From Exophiala sp. HKRS030 (taxonomy: Eukaryota > Ascomycota > Eurotiomycetes > Chaetothyriales > Herpotrichiellaceae): a DNA stretch of 64,000 nt. The first letter of the stretch is position 1; each line of letters begins with the position of its first letter. A program made the translations under genes and the position numbers. The notes under the pieces were generated by a model. The model was not told the DNA's origin and made no database searches. It saw nothing but the letters and a program-made list of their open reading frames with translations. Where the stretch lies: assembly GCA_023897205.1 (NCBI GenBank), contig JAHWDD010000005.1:5325874-5389873 (forward strand), in the 5' to 3' direction. Below are positions 11,873-24,991 of this stretch, in pieces.

Positions 11873-13517
11873 ATGGCGACGATCGTGCCACCTCCCAGTA
11901 AGAGGCAAAAGCTTGCTGCTATTGAGAAAGCAGAAAGAATTGCTGAAGATGCAAAGATACCAGAAGATCTGGGCAGTGTCCGTCTACAATTCGTGGACCA
12001 GAGTACTGGAAAACCCACCGGATCTGTGGTTGCTGTCCCGGTGAAGGATGCCACGGTCAAGAACCTCGAGACTTTACTGAACACAATACAAGGAAACGTA
12101 CGCAAGAGAAAAGCAATAGATACCACTGTTGTATATGCATGTTACTGACAAGTTACAGGATCCCAATGAACGACTACCATACCGATTCTTCTTTCGCAAT
12201 GATCGAGCTGCGGCTGTTGGTGGCGACGATGAGATACTGGACGTAAAGACCGACATATGGAACTCTCTCCTTCGACCAGGATACAAGACTACCGAAGATA
12301 ACATAGTATTACAATTCATTCCTCAGGCAGTTTTCCGAGTCCGCGCGGTCACGAGATGTTCTGCCTCAATCTCTGGTCATGGCGAAGCAATACTCGTAAC
12401 AGCATTCTCACCCGAGACCTCTTCTCGAATGGCGACAGGGAGTGGTGACAACACAGCTAGGATATGGGACTGCGATACAGGCACACCAGTCCACACCCTC
12501 AAAGGTCATACAAGTTGGGTTCTGTCTGTAGCGTGGTCTCCGGATGGTAAAATTCTCGCCACAGGAAGCATGGACAACACCGTACGACTATGGGATCCCA
12601 AAACTGGTGAGGCTCTAGGTGGTCCATTGAAAGGCCATACAAAATGGATTACCAGCATGTGTTGGGAGCCTTATCACAACCAGTCTCCAGGAACACCAAG
12701 ACTGGCATCCGCATCAAAAGATGGCTCCGTGCGGATATGGGACGTTCCCCTTCGGCGAGTTGAGCAAGTACTCTCAGGCCACAAGAGCTCCGTGACATGT
12801 GTGCGATGGGGTGGATTCCACCGAATCTTCACCGCAAGTCAAGACAAAACAATAAAGGTCTGGAATACTAAGTCTTGGAATTGTTTACATACATTATCTA
12901 CCCATACCCACTGGGTTAATCATCTCGCTCTGTCGACAGATTTCGCCCTGAGAACCTCCTATCACGATCACACAGGTAAAATTCCTGAAACCACCGAAGC
13001 CAAGATCACCAAAGCCAAAGCACGCTTCGAAGACGCTGCGCGGCAGGAAGGAAAACTGGTCGAAAAACTCATTTCAGCCTCTGACGATAATACCATCTTC
13101 TTGTGGGACCCATCAGCGATTCCCGCCGACTCTAATGCATCTGTAAAACCCATTGCACGCCTCCTTGGTCATCAGAAGCAGGTCCTTCACGTCTCTTTCA
13201 GCCCGGACGGCCTGTATATCGCATCTGCCTCGTTCGACAATAGTGTCAAACTCTGGAATGCTCGAGATGGAAAATTCATCACTACATTGCGTGGACACGT
13301 CGGCGCTGTTTACATGGTTGCGTGGAGTAGCGATTCCCGACTACTGGCGAGTGCCAGTAAGGACACAACAGTCAAGGTATGGGATGTGAGAACTGGGAAG
13401 ATAAAAGAGGATTTGCCTGGGCATAAGGATGAGGTATTTGCTTTGGATTGGGCGTTGGACGGCAAGGTTGTGGGGAGTGCGGGCAAGGACAAGACGGTCA
13501 AATTATGGAAGCATTAG
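11873..13517 (+). CDS. RSA4: Ribosome assembly protein 4 (Notchless/NLE family)
   Basis: Exons 11873-12097 and 12159-13517 are joined in phase over a 61-nt intron and give 527 residues. The N-terminal NLE/ubiquitin-like domain (VRLQFVDQSTGKPTGSVVAVP...PNERLPYRFFFRND) binds the MIDAS domain of the AAA ATPase Rea1. An eight-bladed WD propeller follows, with regular GH-WD units such as GSGDNTARIWD and GSMDNTVRLWD, and the NLE-typical insert rich in Lys/Glu before the sixth blade. Rea1 pulls Rsa4 off the pre-60S particle before nuclear export, so the gene is essential in yeast. The last repeat ends AGKDKTVKLWKH, as in orthologues. Confidence 0.95.
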
Positions 13518-13880
13518 GTGGAGTCTTTTGCGTTTGTATAGAGATATTGATACCCTGGTTATGAGACGGTTATGACGACCAACAACTTCTCTGCGTGGCT
13601 TGCAACTCGGATTTTTATAGCTGTTATTCCTTCGCTTTTTCTCCACGAGAGTCCACAGCCTGCCAATCGTGTTCCGCTGCACACACAACAACCTTCTAGG
13701 ACTTAACTAGGTGTTAAGCCTTACGAATCTCAGCAGGGAATGCCATTGATGAAACTTTGTACTTTCTTCATTGTTACAAACGATAACCAGCCCGTCAAGC
13801 CGATGACTGGCACTAAATGAGATCAATCCCCGGTGGCAAAACAACCTTCTTCCCAAGTCTTTGCTGCTTTTATTGATATT
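13518..13880. other. Convergent 3' spacer RSA4/CYT1
   Basis: This 363-bp stretch lies between two converging stops. It should contain both 3' UTRs and polyadenylation sites. No gene or repeat is seen. Confidence 0.6.
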
Positions 13881-15015
13881 TTATCTTCGGAATTTGCTCT
13901 GTACAGGAGGGTTGTAGACCAACTTTCGTGACTTGACTGGGGCCCACTTGTATCTCTTGACCCAACCGCTTATTGCCAACAGAGCCGTGCCGATGATCAA
14001 AACCTTGATGCCCATTTTCTTTCGCTCATCCATTTCGGGCTCGGCAGTCCAGTTCAGGAATTCAACAACGTCTTTGGCCATTTGAGAGGTGGTGGCTGGG
14101 GTACCGTCTTCGTATTCAACCAATCCATCATAGAGAACTCGAGCCATAGCGATACCGGTGCCCGGGAAGTAGGGATTGAAATTAAGGCCAGATTGAACGG
14201 TTGCACCCGCAGGAGGCTCTTCAGGATAACCAGTCAACAGATCGAAGATGTAATTGCATCCACCATGTCGAGCTTTAACCATGAGCGATAGATCTGGAGG
14301 AAGAGCACCATTGTTGGCAGCTCGGGCAGCTTCGTCGTTCTTATAAGGCGACGGGAGGTAATCAGATAATTTGCCAGGTCTCTTCTCAATCTCACCCTCG
14401 TCATTGGGCTCGGTATCGTACTCGTTCTCTTCAGCAAGAGCTTTGGCCTCGTCCACCGTCATGAAATTGCCGACAAGTGATCGATATGGAATTCGTTTGA
14501 GCGAGTGGCATGCTGCACATACTTCACGGTAGACCTGGAAACCTCTTCGAAGACTGTGAAAAGTCAGTAAAGACCTAGACCGTGCACTTGATGAATCCCT
14601 ACGCTGCATGGTCGAATGTTTTCGTCCACTTTTGATGTTCCCATGGATATTGTGTTGGGTGAAGACTAAATCATCTGATCAGCTCGGTTTTATGGCGCAT
14701 CTTATACTGCAAACTAACCCTTCTTCAGCTGGAGTCATGGCATAGACATCTTGTCCGAAGAGATGAAAATACCACCCAGCAGAGCCAACAGCGGCAATTG
14801 TGGCGGTTGCTGAGCCAGCGGTCAACCAGAAAGGAGCGGAAGCCGACTCAGAGGAGCTCGAGGATGATGCACGCTGAAGAAGATGTTAGTGCTGATGAGT
14901 ATTGAGGTCGATTTAGCGACTTGTGGGTGAGTGGACTGACAGTTGTTGTCCTGCGGACAATTGTTCGTGCAGCTGTCCTGAGAGGAGCGCTGCGGATTGT
15001 CGACGTGGCCAGCAT
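13881..15015 (-). CDS. CYT1: Cytochrome c1, haem protein of complex III
   Basis: Four exons, 15015-14941, 14873-14719, 14665-14603 and 14553-13881, with introns of 67, 53 and 49 nt, give 321 residues. The N-terminus is a bipartite mitochondrial signal: a basic presequence (MLATSTIRSAPLRTAARTIV), then Ser-rich sequence and a hydrophobic sorting segment (ATATIAAVGSAG). The mature start has HPTQYPWEHQKW and [23 protein letters not shown], with the haem attachment motif CAACH at about residues 110-114. The C-terminal membrane anchor (KVLIIGTALLAISGWVKRYKW) holds it in the inner membrane. It passes electrons from the Rieske protein to cytochrome c. All junctions keep the frame. Confidence 0.95.
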
Positions 15016-15518
15016 CTTGTCTAGAAAGCGTGCCGCTCTGGACAGATGATGGAGGAAGTCGAACAATGGGGCAGAGAGGCGAAGAAGAGAGCGATGTGGA
15101 GGATTGCGGTTGTGATAACTGGTGGAAAAGAGGGAATCGATTGTCCTTGAATTGAGAGTTGAAGCTCAAATCGACATTTCGGGTTGACTTGGTATTGTGG
15201 AGCTTCTGATTGGCCGAGATGCGGTCGACAATCCTTGCATTATGCGGATCACAGGGAAGGAACGAGTGAGCGAAGGGGTGTCAGACCGATCAAAGCTTGG
15301 TCCCCTTCCTTTCCTCTTTCCTTCTCTCAAGACCAATTGCACGTGATATTGCTTTCCGTCAGACAGACATTCATTTTCCACCGTCATTGTTCTCAAACCC
15401 TCCTCATAATCGTCCACGTCTTCGATGCGATTGTGCCGTCCGACTTAAGCCAGTCTCCGCTCACTGCCTCCATCCTCACCGTGCATAGGTATAGACACAT
15501 CACCAGTACAACTTGGGG
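15016..15518. promoter_or_regulatory. CYT1/CSC1 divergent promoter
   Basis: 503 bp separate the start codons of the cytochrome c1 gene (minus) and the CSC1-like channel gene (plus). Pyrimidine-rich tracts occur near 15310-15340. No specific operator is recognised. Confidence 0.55.
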
Positions 15519-18009
15519 ATGTCGTTGGATGATACCAAGCATCCAGGATGGAATGATCAATTCAAGCGCTCTAATCAGCGCGATCTCAAAGTCCAGTTCG
15601 TCGTTTCGGTTGTCTTCGGTTTGAGCGCATTTCTTTCCTTTTGCGTGAGTTATCCAACAATGTCTCAACTTCTGTTCTAATTGCAATCAGGTACTTCGCC
15701 CCAGATGGACCTCTCTATATCATGCTCGAAAAAAGCAATCCGATGCTGCCTCTCGACTACCCGACCTTCCCAAGTCTCTTTTCGGTTGGATTCCAGTCCT
15801 GTACAGCATATCTCGCGAGGAAGTCCTGGCTTCTGCCGGTCTTGATGCTTTCGCTTTTCTGTCTTTCTTTCGCTACGCCATCAAGTTCTTGTCTGTCACA
15901 CTGTTCTTCTCTTTGACCATCATTCTTCCAGTCAACTATCGCTACACTGGAGACCTACCGTTTCCTCCATCCAATTCTACCGATGACGACCCGCTGGATT
16001 CGGATCGTTCTGACCTGTTCTACCCTCTTTTCGATGACGGGAAAAAAGGCAAAGGCCCAGGGATAGAAAAAGATGACACCTATCTCTGGATGTATGTTGT
16101 GTTCGTCTACTTCTTTACCAGCGTTGCAGTCTATCTTCTGGTCGCAGAAACAACCAACCTCATTCGCATTCGGCAGGCCTACCTAGGCACCCAATCAACC
16201 ATCACCGACAGAACCTTGCGCTTATCTGGAATACCAGTTGAGATGAGATCTGAAGAAGCCATAACAAGATTTGTTGAGGAATTGCAAATTGGCAAAGTCG
16301 ACAGTGTCATGCTTTGTAGGGACTGGAAAACTTTAGACCGCATCATGGATTCGCGTATGCGATGTCTACGGAAATTGGAAGAATCATGGACGTCATATCT
16401 TGGGCATCATCACTCCTTGCGCCATACACGTGCGCGCCGAAGAGAAAACGGTCATGTTGGGACGGATGAGGAGACAGGAGCTTTATTGTCACGATCAGAA
16501 ATGGAAGACGCCCACATTACCCCCGCTGATCGCCCACGTCCTACCATCACTATCCGCTATGGTCCGCTCAATATCTACGGCAAGAAACTTGACGCAATCG
16601 ATTACTACGAAGAGAGACTGAGAATGTTTGACGAAAGAATTCAAGCTCTAAGAAGTTCGGAATTTAAACCAACACCTCTTGCCTTTGTCACTATGAGATC
16701 CACTGCAGCAGCCCAAATGGCGGTTCAGGCCATTCTCGATCCTAAACCCGGTCAATTCATCGCGAGCCTGGCTCCACCACCTGCAGACGTTGTTTGGAAG
16801 AACACCTATCTCTCGCGGAACAATCGAATGCTAAGGTCGTGGAGTATCATGGTTCTGATTGGCTTATTGACGATTTTCTGGGCGGCTGCGGTCGCCCCTC
16901 TGGCAGGTCTTCTCAGCATTGAAGCCATCGACAAAGTTCTTCCCGGTCTAGCAGCAGCTCTGGAAAGGCATGAGATTATTCGATCCTTGATGCAGACCGG
17001 TCTCACGACATTGTTGTTCTCACTGCTTTCGGTATCCGTCCCCTACTTTTATGATTGGCTCGCCAATTTGCAAGGCATGACCTCTCAGGGAGACGTTGAA
17101 CTGTCTGTCATCTCAAAGAACTTCTTCTTTATCTTCTTCAACCTGTTCATTGTTTTCACCATCTACGGATCCGCCTACACGCTCTACGAATTCTGGCAGA
17201 ATTTACGAGACCTCCTTCGCGATACCTCGGCCATCATGTATGCAGTCGCAAGATCACTTGAACAACTCTCTCCTTTCTATGTCAACCTCATCATTCTCCA
17301 AGCATTGGGCCTCTTCCCATTCCGTTTACTCGAGTTTGGATCGGTAGCATTATACCCCTTTTATTTGATCAGCGCAAAGACTCCGCGAGACTATGCAGAA
17401 CTTGCTAAACCACCTGTCTTCAGCTACGGCTTTTATTTGCCTCAAACCATGTTGATCTTCATCATCTGTACGGTGTATAGTGTTCTCCCTGCGTCATGGA
17501 TGATTACACTGTTCGGCTTGATTTATTTTCTGATCGGCAGCTTCATTTACAAATATCAATTGTTGTATGCCATGGAACATCGACAACACTCGACTGGTCG
17601 CGCATGGCCAATGATTTGCAACCGCATCATTACCGGGATTGTGTTGTTCCAAGTAGCAATGACTGGTATCTTGGCACTTCGAGGAGCTCTAACGGCATCT
17701 CTGTTTCTTGCTCCCTTGTTGATTGCAACAATCTGGTTTACTATTTACTTCCAACGCACCTACTTTCCCCTCATGCGGTTCATCGCCTTGAGGAGCATCG
17801 ATCGAGTCACCACGCCTGATTTCCCAACACCGCCTGAATCCTCATGGGATAGAGATACAGATCGGGGCCGATATGTGGACACAGATCCTGACACTGGGCT
17901 TCGTTATCTCAATCCCAACCTTGTGTCGCCTCTCGAAACTTTATGGATCAGAAAGCCGGGCATGGCCGACCACAACCTACAGTTAGTAACGACAGTGGGT
18001 GACAAGTAA
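15519..18009 (+). CDS. CSC1/OSCA/TMEM63-family stress-gated cation channel
   Basis: Exon 15519-15644 joins exon 15691-18009 over a 46-nt GTGAGT...CAG intron, giving 814 residues. The first helix (VVSVVFGLSAFLSF) and LFGWIPVLYSISREEVLASAGLDAFAFLSFFR are the RSN1_TM block. A cytosolic PHM7-like region follows, with TLRLSGIPVEMR and FVTMRSTAAAQMAVQ (an RRM-like fold). The DUF221/RSN1_7TM pore part has about seven helices, starting near WSIMVLIGLLTIFWAAAVAP. Family members are Ca2+-permeable channels opened by osmotic or mechanical stress. Rsn1/Csc1 paralogues differ in localisation, so I give no symbol. The basic insert 170-200 and short acidic tail are not conserved. The frame is intact. Confidence 0.9.
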
Positions 18010-18558
18010 TCTTGCGCATTTGATGTTTTCCGTTACAAGCGAACTCGTACTAGCGTTCATGAAGTCATTTTCTCGAGATACCCTGTACAGAAGATTAATT
18101 ATCAGACTTGCACTTATACTACTGTGGCAGACTGATGACTTCCTTTGCCAAATTACTTCCAGACTATATTTTTCTAATATCCATCCATTAGCCCTCCAAT
18201 TCATTATCTATCCATTATCACACCCCTTCTATTGTGCTCGCTCCCGCTGGCAGCGCGCCGTCATCAGCACCTTCCTGAGGAAACATTTCCATTCTTTTTC
18301 TTGCAAGTACGATGGGTTAGGGTCGAATCTTGACATTTGCTTTTTTCGATCGAAACTCGATGACTACCTCCCACACCTCAACCCTGGTTTACCATCTTCC
18401 CTAAACCCGTATCTACTCATCAAGCATTTTTTTTACTCAACACATTCGTTCCTCACTCTTTCTCACGTCGCTACTCTAGCACTCTAGGTGACATCCATCA
18501 CGGCTCTGGAATCCTGTTGTCGACAGACATTGCACAGCTCAGCCCTTTTGAAGCCAAC
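18010..18558. other. Intergenic and long leader of the F-box-like gene
   Basis: 549 bp follow the CSC1 stop. The second half (about 18300-18500) is CT-rich with TTTT runs, typical of a fungal 5' leader. No separate gene is supported. Confidence 0.5.
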
Positions 18559-21500
18559 ATGCACGTCTCTTATACACCCCGGGCTGTAATGGTACACCAG
18601 AATAGGCTGCAATTTACGATGCCTGGTGCAAATGATTCATCTCTTCACGCCACCTTCTTCAACCACAAGTATAGTCACAATAACACCGACGCGTCTCAAC
18701 ATTACAGGCAAGAGGGAAAGTCATGTCTCCACCCTCAATCGTCACGGATTGATGACGGGAACGAGGTCGACGACCGTAGGCACAACCAGTCTCTCAGGAT
18801 CTTAAATCCTTGTTTCGCAGGGAGTGACATGGATGAGGAAGAGCAAATATTTCGCCCGATGGTTATGCACGTGCAGACCCTATCAAACATGCCTCTGGCA
18901 TCTTCCCACATCATGACGGACAAGTTGAGTCAGGACCATTTTACGACGGAAGCCCACGAAAGTGGAAGGGTTGCGATCTCTCAGGCCAGCAAGAAACAGC
19001 TCAGGGCTTATGTACCACAAACAAGATATAGTCTTGCTGCTACTTCCAATACTTCTGGGCACGCTACCAATATCCCGCTATTTGATGGCACATGCGACGA
19101 TAATCGGACTAGTCCAACAGGTCAACCAAGTCGAACCTCAAGCAAAGACTGCCCGCATGATATAACCACGGAGCTACCAGAACTTCGGATCAATCCTCAG
19201 GATGTTTCTGCTTCTGAAATCTCACCTTTGGACGTTGCTAGTTATCATAATCAATGGGCTGAATCCGAGATCCCAAATTCGGATCAATTTGCAAACCCAT
19301 TCGCTGAGGATGACCAGGCTTCGGTGAAGACATTAGCATCCGAAGACACCCAAAGTTATTTTCGACCGGATGCTTTTGCTGGTCACCGAGATACTTTGGC
19401 CAGACTTCTTCACCGAGGGCTGTTTGCACCTGAGGATTCTGATGATGAATCTATCCCAACCCAGTCGGTCAACTCTATGTATACTCCACGGCTGAGCACC
19501 ACCTTCATGACCGGGCTTTCAACTCCAGTGCTTTTTTTGTTGTTGCACTATCTTCATTTCGAGGATTACAAAAATATGCGTTTGGTTTGTCGTCGATGGT
19601 ATTTGCATCTTCCTCGACCCTTCTTCCCTGCCATCTATGAATTACCACGAGAGATCAAGAAGCAGATCCTTTCATACCTTCTTCCCTGCGACTTCGATGC
19701 AGCACGACATACTAGCTCGGACTGGTTCTTCGCAGGTCTTGATTGGAAAATTCAGAAGTCAATGCTTAGATCTGCCAGATGCAAATCTGCATTCGAGGTA
19801 GATCTCAGGCAGCGAAGAGAATCTTCCACAGCGTCGGCCATAAGCGCATGCTTTGGGGCTCCGCTGGTTTCATACAGCCGCGACACTCCAGCTAAAGAAT
19901 GGCTGTGCCACAAAAGATTGGCTACAGAGAGCAAGTTATCTGCCAGTTGGCATGGCCCGTTTGTTGCCGATTCTCTGAACCCACCAAGTAGAGTTTCGAT
20001 TATGGAAGAGGTCAATTTTTCCAAACTCTTCGATTTCGATAATGGGACTTCAATACGATCCAGGTTCACAGTTTCTGCGTGTGAGAATTTTGTCTTGGCT
20101 TTGTCCGGGTGTAATATCTCTCTGTATGGGCTCTGGGATCCTGAGAACTCTATGCATCCTATTGTCAGGTTAGCAGCTGGGACGGATGTTTTGAGTGTCA
20201 GCATGGACACGAGCTCCGAGCGATATTCTGTGGCTGCTCTGCTCTCTGGTCGCAAAGGTATGCTATGGGACCTTGTTGGTAACCCGAAACAGACGCGCTT
20301 TCGAAGCAGTTCGGGAGAACCATTGTACCTCGGAATGCACGCCGACGTACAAAGTTCTGCCTCCACCCCAGTTTCCAGACAAATTGGCCTACATCGTTCA
20401 ATTCAGGGTCATGAAACCCAAGCGACAGAACCATTAGAACATGCTCCTGATGATGTGAAAATTGCCAACACCACAACACCAACTTCGCTTGTTTCCATCC
20501 CGAACGCCTTTTAGTATAAGTCACCAGATCACGAAAGCTTTGGAGGGAATGCTCAAAATCAAAACCCAGACAAGAGATGTCGTATGGGATTCCCATTGAA
20601 ACCAGGGCTTCTGCAATATACACCAACCTTGGTAGTGATGATGATCAACCCAGGAGTGTTTCGATCTGTCCTACCCGAAAGTGCGTTGCTTACGGCTGCC
20701 GTATGGGCGTCGAACTCCATTGGGTTGATGCTTTAACAGGGGGAGACCTGAGTCGATGGTTCCCCTTGGCAGCACCAAGCGATTACTTGTTCTTCCTGCC
20801 GGCAAGACAGGGATTTGACTCAAAGAAAAAATTGAGATTGATTTCCAGTGCAGCAGGGCCGAAGATCGGGACACTGACCCGGAGCGAGAGCTCCCCAGCG
20901 AAGTGGATATTCTCACCAATTGTCTCTTCTCATGGTCGAAGACAAAGCATGACCAGATTGTTTTTTGGAGATTTACCGTTTCCAACTCCGACATCTTCAA
21001 ACACCGGGGAGATTCTCCAGCACGAATACAAACTGATGAGGGACAAGGTGTTCTGCGCACGGTTGACTGTGATCATTATCACGCAATTCCCCTCAGTGAT
21101 GGCTCACATGTGCTATTTACCGATCCCCTAACTGGCTTTCTTTGCCTTGGAAGTGATGCACCACTAGGAAGACCAACCAAGCTGATTCGAAAGGCCGTCT
21201 TCGTTCCTCCTCCAAGCTCGGATGATGGAAAAACAAGCTCTGTTCCACAAAAATATGCTGCTGGCAGAGATCTCCGTTGGGGTGTTAGAGTTGTTGTCGC
21301 ATTTCAAAGTGGCCATGTCATGCTGTACAACGTGCCTATAGATGTTTTCGAGTGTATGCAAGACCCACAGAAGCCGAGTGATGTCTGGGATGAGAATTCC
21401 GGGGTAATCGGCCAAAGTGATTTGTTAATGGATACGCTGATGGACATTAGAGACGCAGCTGAAACACCCTCGTCAAGCAGCGGCGCGTCAACTCCAAGGC

Positions 21501-21805
21501 TTCTCCATATCCAAGGTGCAATACTTGAACAACTGCAGGATGAGTTCATTGACGATATCGCCGTGAATACAGCAAACGGTGGGCTGTCCTTTTGGATTTT
21601 TTTCAGGAGTGGTCTCGCTAGGCGGTATTCCATATATTCACCCAAGGACAACAAGGCTAAGATTCGACACGTTGGCGACAATGGTCTGGTATACGATGAT
21701 TATAGTGACTCTTGGGGGACAGCAGCCATTGACAGGGACAAGTTCAAAGATATTGAAACTCCTAAAAAAGATCGAACTCACTCAGTCCACGTGAGGTGGG
21801 CATGA
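18559..21805 (+). CDS. F-box-like/WD-type regulatory protein, broken by small indels
   Basis: A long fungal protein of about 1080 residues if restored. The disordered N-terminal third is followed by an F-box-like helical block (TPVLFLLLHYLHFEDYKNMRLVCRRWYLHL, near residues 320-350) and a second helical unit (ELPREIKKQILSYLLP). The remainder looks like irregular propeller blades (ACENFVLALSGCNISLYGLWD, GVELHWVDALTGGDLSRWFPL, FLCLGSDAPLGRPTKLIRKAVFVPP). The frame breaks three times. Dropping one T in TTTT 20509-20512 links IPNAF to SISHQITKALEG. A second switch lies at about 20585-20592 before PIETRASAIYTNLG. One more G in GGGG 21006-21009 links TSSNTG to GDSPARIQTDEGQG. F-box proteins usually deliver substrates to SCF ubiquitin ligases. 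The function here is inferred only from that block. The start chosen is the first ATG at 18559. Confidence 0.65.
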
Positions 21806-22625
21806 TATTGTGGGACAATACCTGAGAAGATTGAGATTGATGCCAAACCGATATCGATATAATCGACATGGTATAGACCAGAGACATCGTTGTTTCGACA
21901 GAAGGTCGATTTTTCTGTTCCCATAGGGCCATCATCATTAGCATATTGTTATTGACTGATGAAAGGCAGATCAATTCGTTGTGTTGAGAGGTGGACAAGA
22001 GAGGTCACGTGTCTAACCAAAATATACCCGTAAACCTTATTCTTGAATGTGGAAAGTGCGGGCTGAAACAATGCCACATCGGGACTTTCCAATTTCCTTT
22101 TCTTCAGGCTTCCTCGCATAATCATCTCTGTTGACATGTTTGCCTCTCGCTTCTCGGCCATTACCGAAGCCCACAAAGCTCAGGCTGCGGCCTGCCTGTC
22201 AGGATAATGCGCTCTCCACATTTCAGGTGAGTTGAGGCAAGCCGAACAGACGTGGCTGAAGATTGGCACACTTCAGTCATCAATAGATCCTTCGTCCATG
22301 GTGGAGGCGTGCCAGAGCTTCTCGAATCAATGGGCCCTTGCCGAATCTCATAGCTCTCGGTCTCACCAAGGGTAAGGGACGGTCATGAATAGCTTGCGCC
22401 TCCATCTAAACATTTTGATATTGTACCCTGGCCCATGAGAAGACCTTACACTCATTCCAGCTTCCTGGATGATGGCTTACCTAGGCTTGCCGAGCTTACG
22501 GCTGAAGGAGCGGGACCTCAAAATATGGCGCTCGCCCAGGTTTTCTTGCTGGGTAAGTTTTTCTTCCATCTGAAGGCGTTTTCTTTCCTTCTCATCGGCA
22601 CATTCACATCAACTGGGCGTTCTCG
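21806..22625. other. Intergenic
   Basis: 820 bp contain the 3' UTR of the F-box-like gene and the promoter of the membrane-protein gene. I see no supported coding frame. The last 60 bases (CATTCACATCAACTGGGCG...) look like a leader. Confidence 0.5.
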
Positions 22626-24741
22626 ATGGATCAAGCTGCCGCGGGGTTGGCCTCAAATGGTGGAACAATAGCCTCTGTACTACAACAGTGGACACAGCGT
22701 ACCTCTGCGCGAAATGCAAAAGGTGTACCTCTGTCAAGCTTCGATGTAAAGAGGGAAAACGGCATCAGTGTGGAGGCCAAGGAAGTTCCGTCAACACGTG
22801 GCTCAGATTCTGTTGAATCGAAGCACCATCTAGATCCAGCTTTGAAGAAATGGCCTCAACATCCTCTGCCCATAACCAATGAGCCAGTCGTGGAGCGATT
22901 CCTGGACCTGTTCGATGTGATCCTGTGTCTGCTTCCGGTTCTCCTCATTATCAAGGCTGGGCTTTGCGTCCTCGCGGCACATTGGGATGTCAAGAATAAA
23001 GGCGCATACTTGGATCAAGCCACCCAGCTCTCAGTCCGGCTGATTCAATTCAATGATCAGCTAACAACCCTCTTTACCATCATTTTTATTTTGATCGTAT
23101 CGATCACAGTTCGGAGGTACGCACTATGGAAAGCCGAGAGAGGAGCTACAATCGGAGAATTGGAACAACTTCATGCATCTATCAGTTTGCCAGCAACCCT
23201 GAAAGCAATCTGGTCATTACGGGCCTTCACCCTGACAAGTTTGGGCTTGATCTTTGTCTGGGCCTGGTATTACGTCGGATCTCAGTCGTCTCCCAGAGAA
23301 TACAGCTATCAAGATTCCAATGCTTTGCGTCAAGTTGATGTGGCGTTTCTCGGCCCTCAGGCGAAATCACCTTTCCTAGATGGAACGATTGATACACTTT
23401 CTCCAGTCCGGAAGACCGACATGACAGCGAGGTATCACATGTACAATCAGTTCACCGCCGGCACACAACAAAATGATACTCAGGACGCCAAAACAATCAA
23501 TGGTGCTGATATATATGGAGCCACACTCACCCCTTGGTATGGCCCTCGTCGTGAACAAACTTGGGCGGATATGGAATTTGACTCCGAGGGTTGGCTTGAG
23601 ATCAAATCAATGTCTTCTCAACCAGTGGTGTCGTCCATTGGCACATCACTATATCGTCGGGAGACTACCCTGGCGACAATAGTACTCTCGCGATGAACAA
23701 GTGGTACCCATCTAAGATGATTGGAAAGTACACCTATCAGACTTCGCACTTTCAAGCGAATTGCACCGCTCCAGTGCTATCTAATGCTACAAGACCTGAA
23801 GGCGCTCTGGCCATCATCTCCACTGCGATGAACATGACCAGGCAAAATAGTTCGGACTCGACTGTTCCTAGACAACTCTACTTCTGGCATTATGTCAATT
23901 CTAATTCGACCCTCACAGCTACTTGTGATATGACTTATGTTACAGTTGAGATTGAGGCTCATTGCACAGCAGCGACATGTAAACCTTCACGAATGCGACA
24001 TATCAACACCACACCTCGTACTGCTCTCGATGATGACAATTTTGCATCCTCTTTCTTCAACTCCATGATGATCGCCTGTGGCATTCCTCTCAGACCTGGT
24101 GACTATTCGACTTTCGACAATGACAATGGCCTTGTTGCTGTTCGCAATGAGATCAAGTTGGGGAAGCTTTCCTCGGATGATGCACTTTCACAAGCTCTCG
24201 CGGCAGCGCAATTCCCCTTTCAATGTCGATAACACGATTCATGAACACATATTTTACTTCTTCTCAAGTCCTTCTTCATGAGCACGATTTTCAAGATGCC
24301 TTGGCCATCAATGGTTCCATTCAGCTAAACTCAAATCCCGACTTTACGTTTTTGCAAATGAAGGGGGCTAAATTTGAGCCTCAATACCGATTGTCATGGC
24401 CTTGGTTGATTGTTGACATCATCAGCAACGTTGTCTTGTTAACATCCATGATTGTCGCTTTCTGGTTAAGAAAACACACCCTTGCACCCGACATCTTCGG
24501 TTTCGTATCCAGTCTGACACGAGACAATCCCGATCTCAACCTCCCTCTCGGAGGAAGCACACTCAGTGGAATCGAGAGAAGTAGGGCCATGAAACATGTC
24601 AAGGTCAAAATCGGCGACGTCGGTACCGCCGAGTCGATGAGTTCAGGCGGGGATGTCGGTCGTGTCGGACTGACTTGTGTGGACACTCCGTTGGCTAGTC
24701 CTAGGTTGAGGGATCTGGAAAAAGGACGGATTTATCACTGA
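22626..24741 (+). CDS. Multi-pass membrane protein of an uncharacterised fungal family, two frameshifts
   Basis: The restored product would be about 705 residues. Helices: LDLFDVILCLLPVLLIIKAGLCV (about 95-118), LTTLFTIIFILIVSITV (about 145-162), LRAFTLTSLGLIFVWAWYYV (about 200-220) and, near the C-terminus, SWPWLIVDIISNVVLLTSMIVAFWL. The long loop between helices 3 and 4 has many Asn-X-Ser/Thr sites (TAPVLSNATRP, MNMTRQNSS), so it is probably lumenal or extracellular. The tail PDIFGFVSSLTRDNP...GGSTLSGIERSRAMK...VKIGDV matches a pattern I associate with an unnamed multi-TM family of Eurotiomycetes. Two breaks, at about 23640-23650 and at CCCC/TTT 24214-24220, each need one extra base. I know of no assigned function. 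Confidence 0.6.
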
Positions 24742-24991
24742 TCCATTGGTAATTAATTCGACATTCTTAGGCAAATCTACTCGCCGGGTTGGGAGGCTTT
24801 GCAATTCATGAACGTGGTGTCATAACGTGGCCCGAAGATGGTCTATCATATTAAGCATGGCGTACAGGGACATCAGTTTGCAAGCGGAAAAGTAATGAAT
24901 ATGTAATAATAATAAGAATTCACGATTTAACCTAGATTTTTTTTCTCAATCTCGCTTTTAATCGTGACAAACACCCTCTGTGGTGACCACT

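Noticed and set aside
20577..20610. An 8-bp deletion between direct repeats in the F-box-like gene
   Set aside because: It would fit a remembered orthologue pattern (HYP before IET), but one extra T is simpler and I cannot verify the orthologue.
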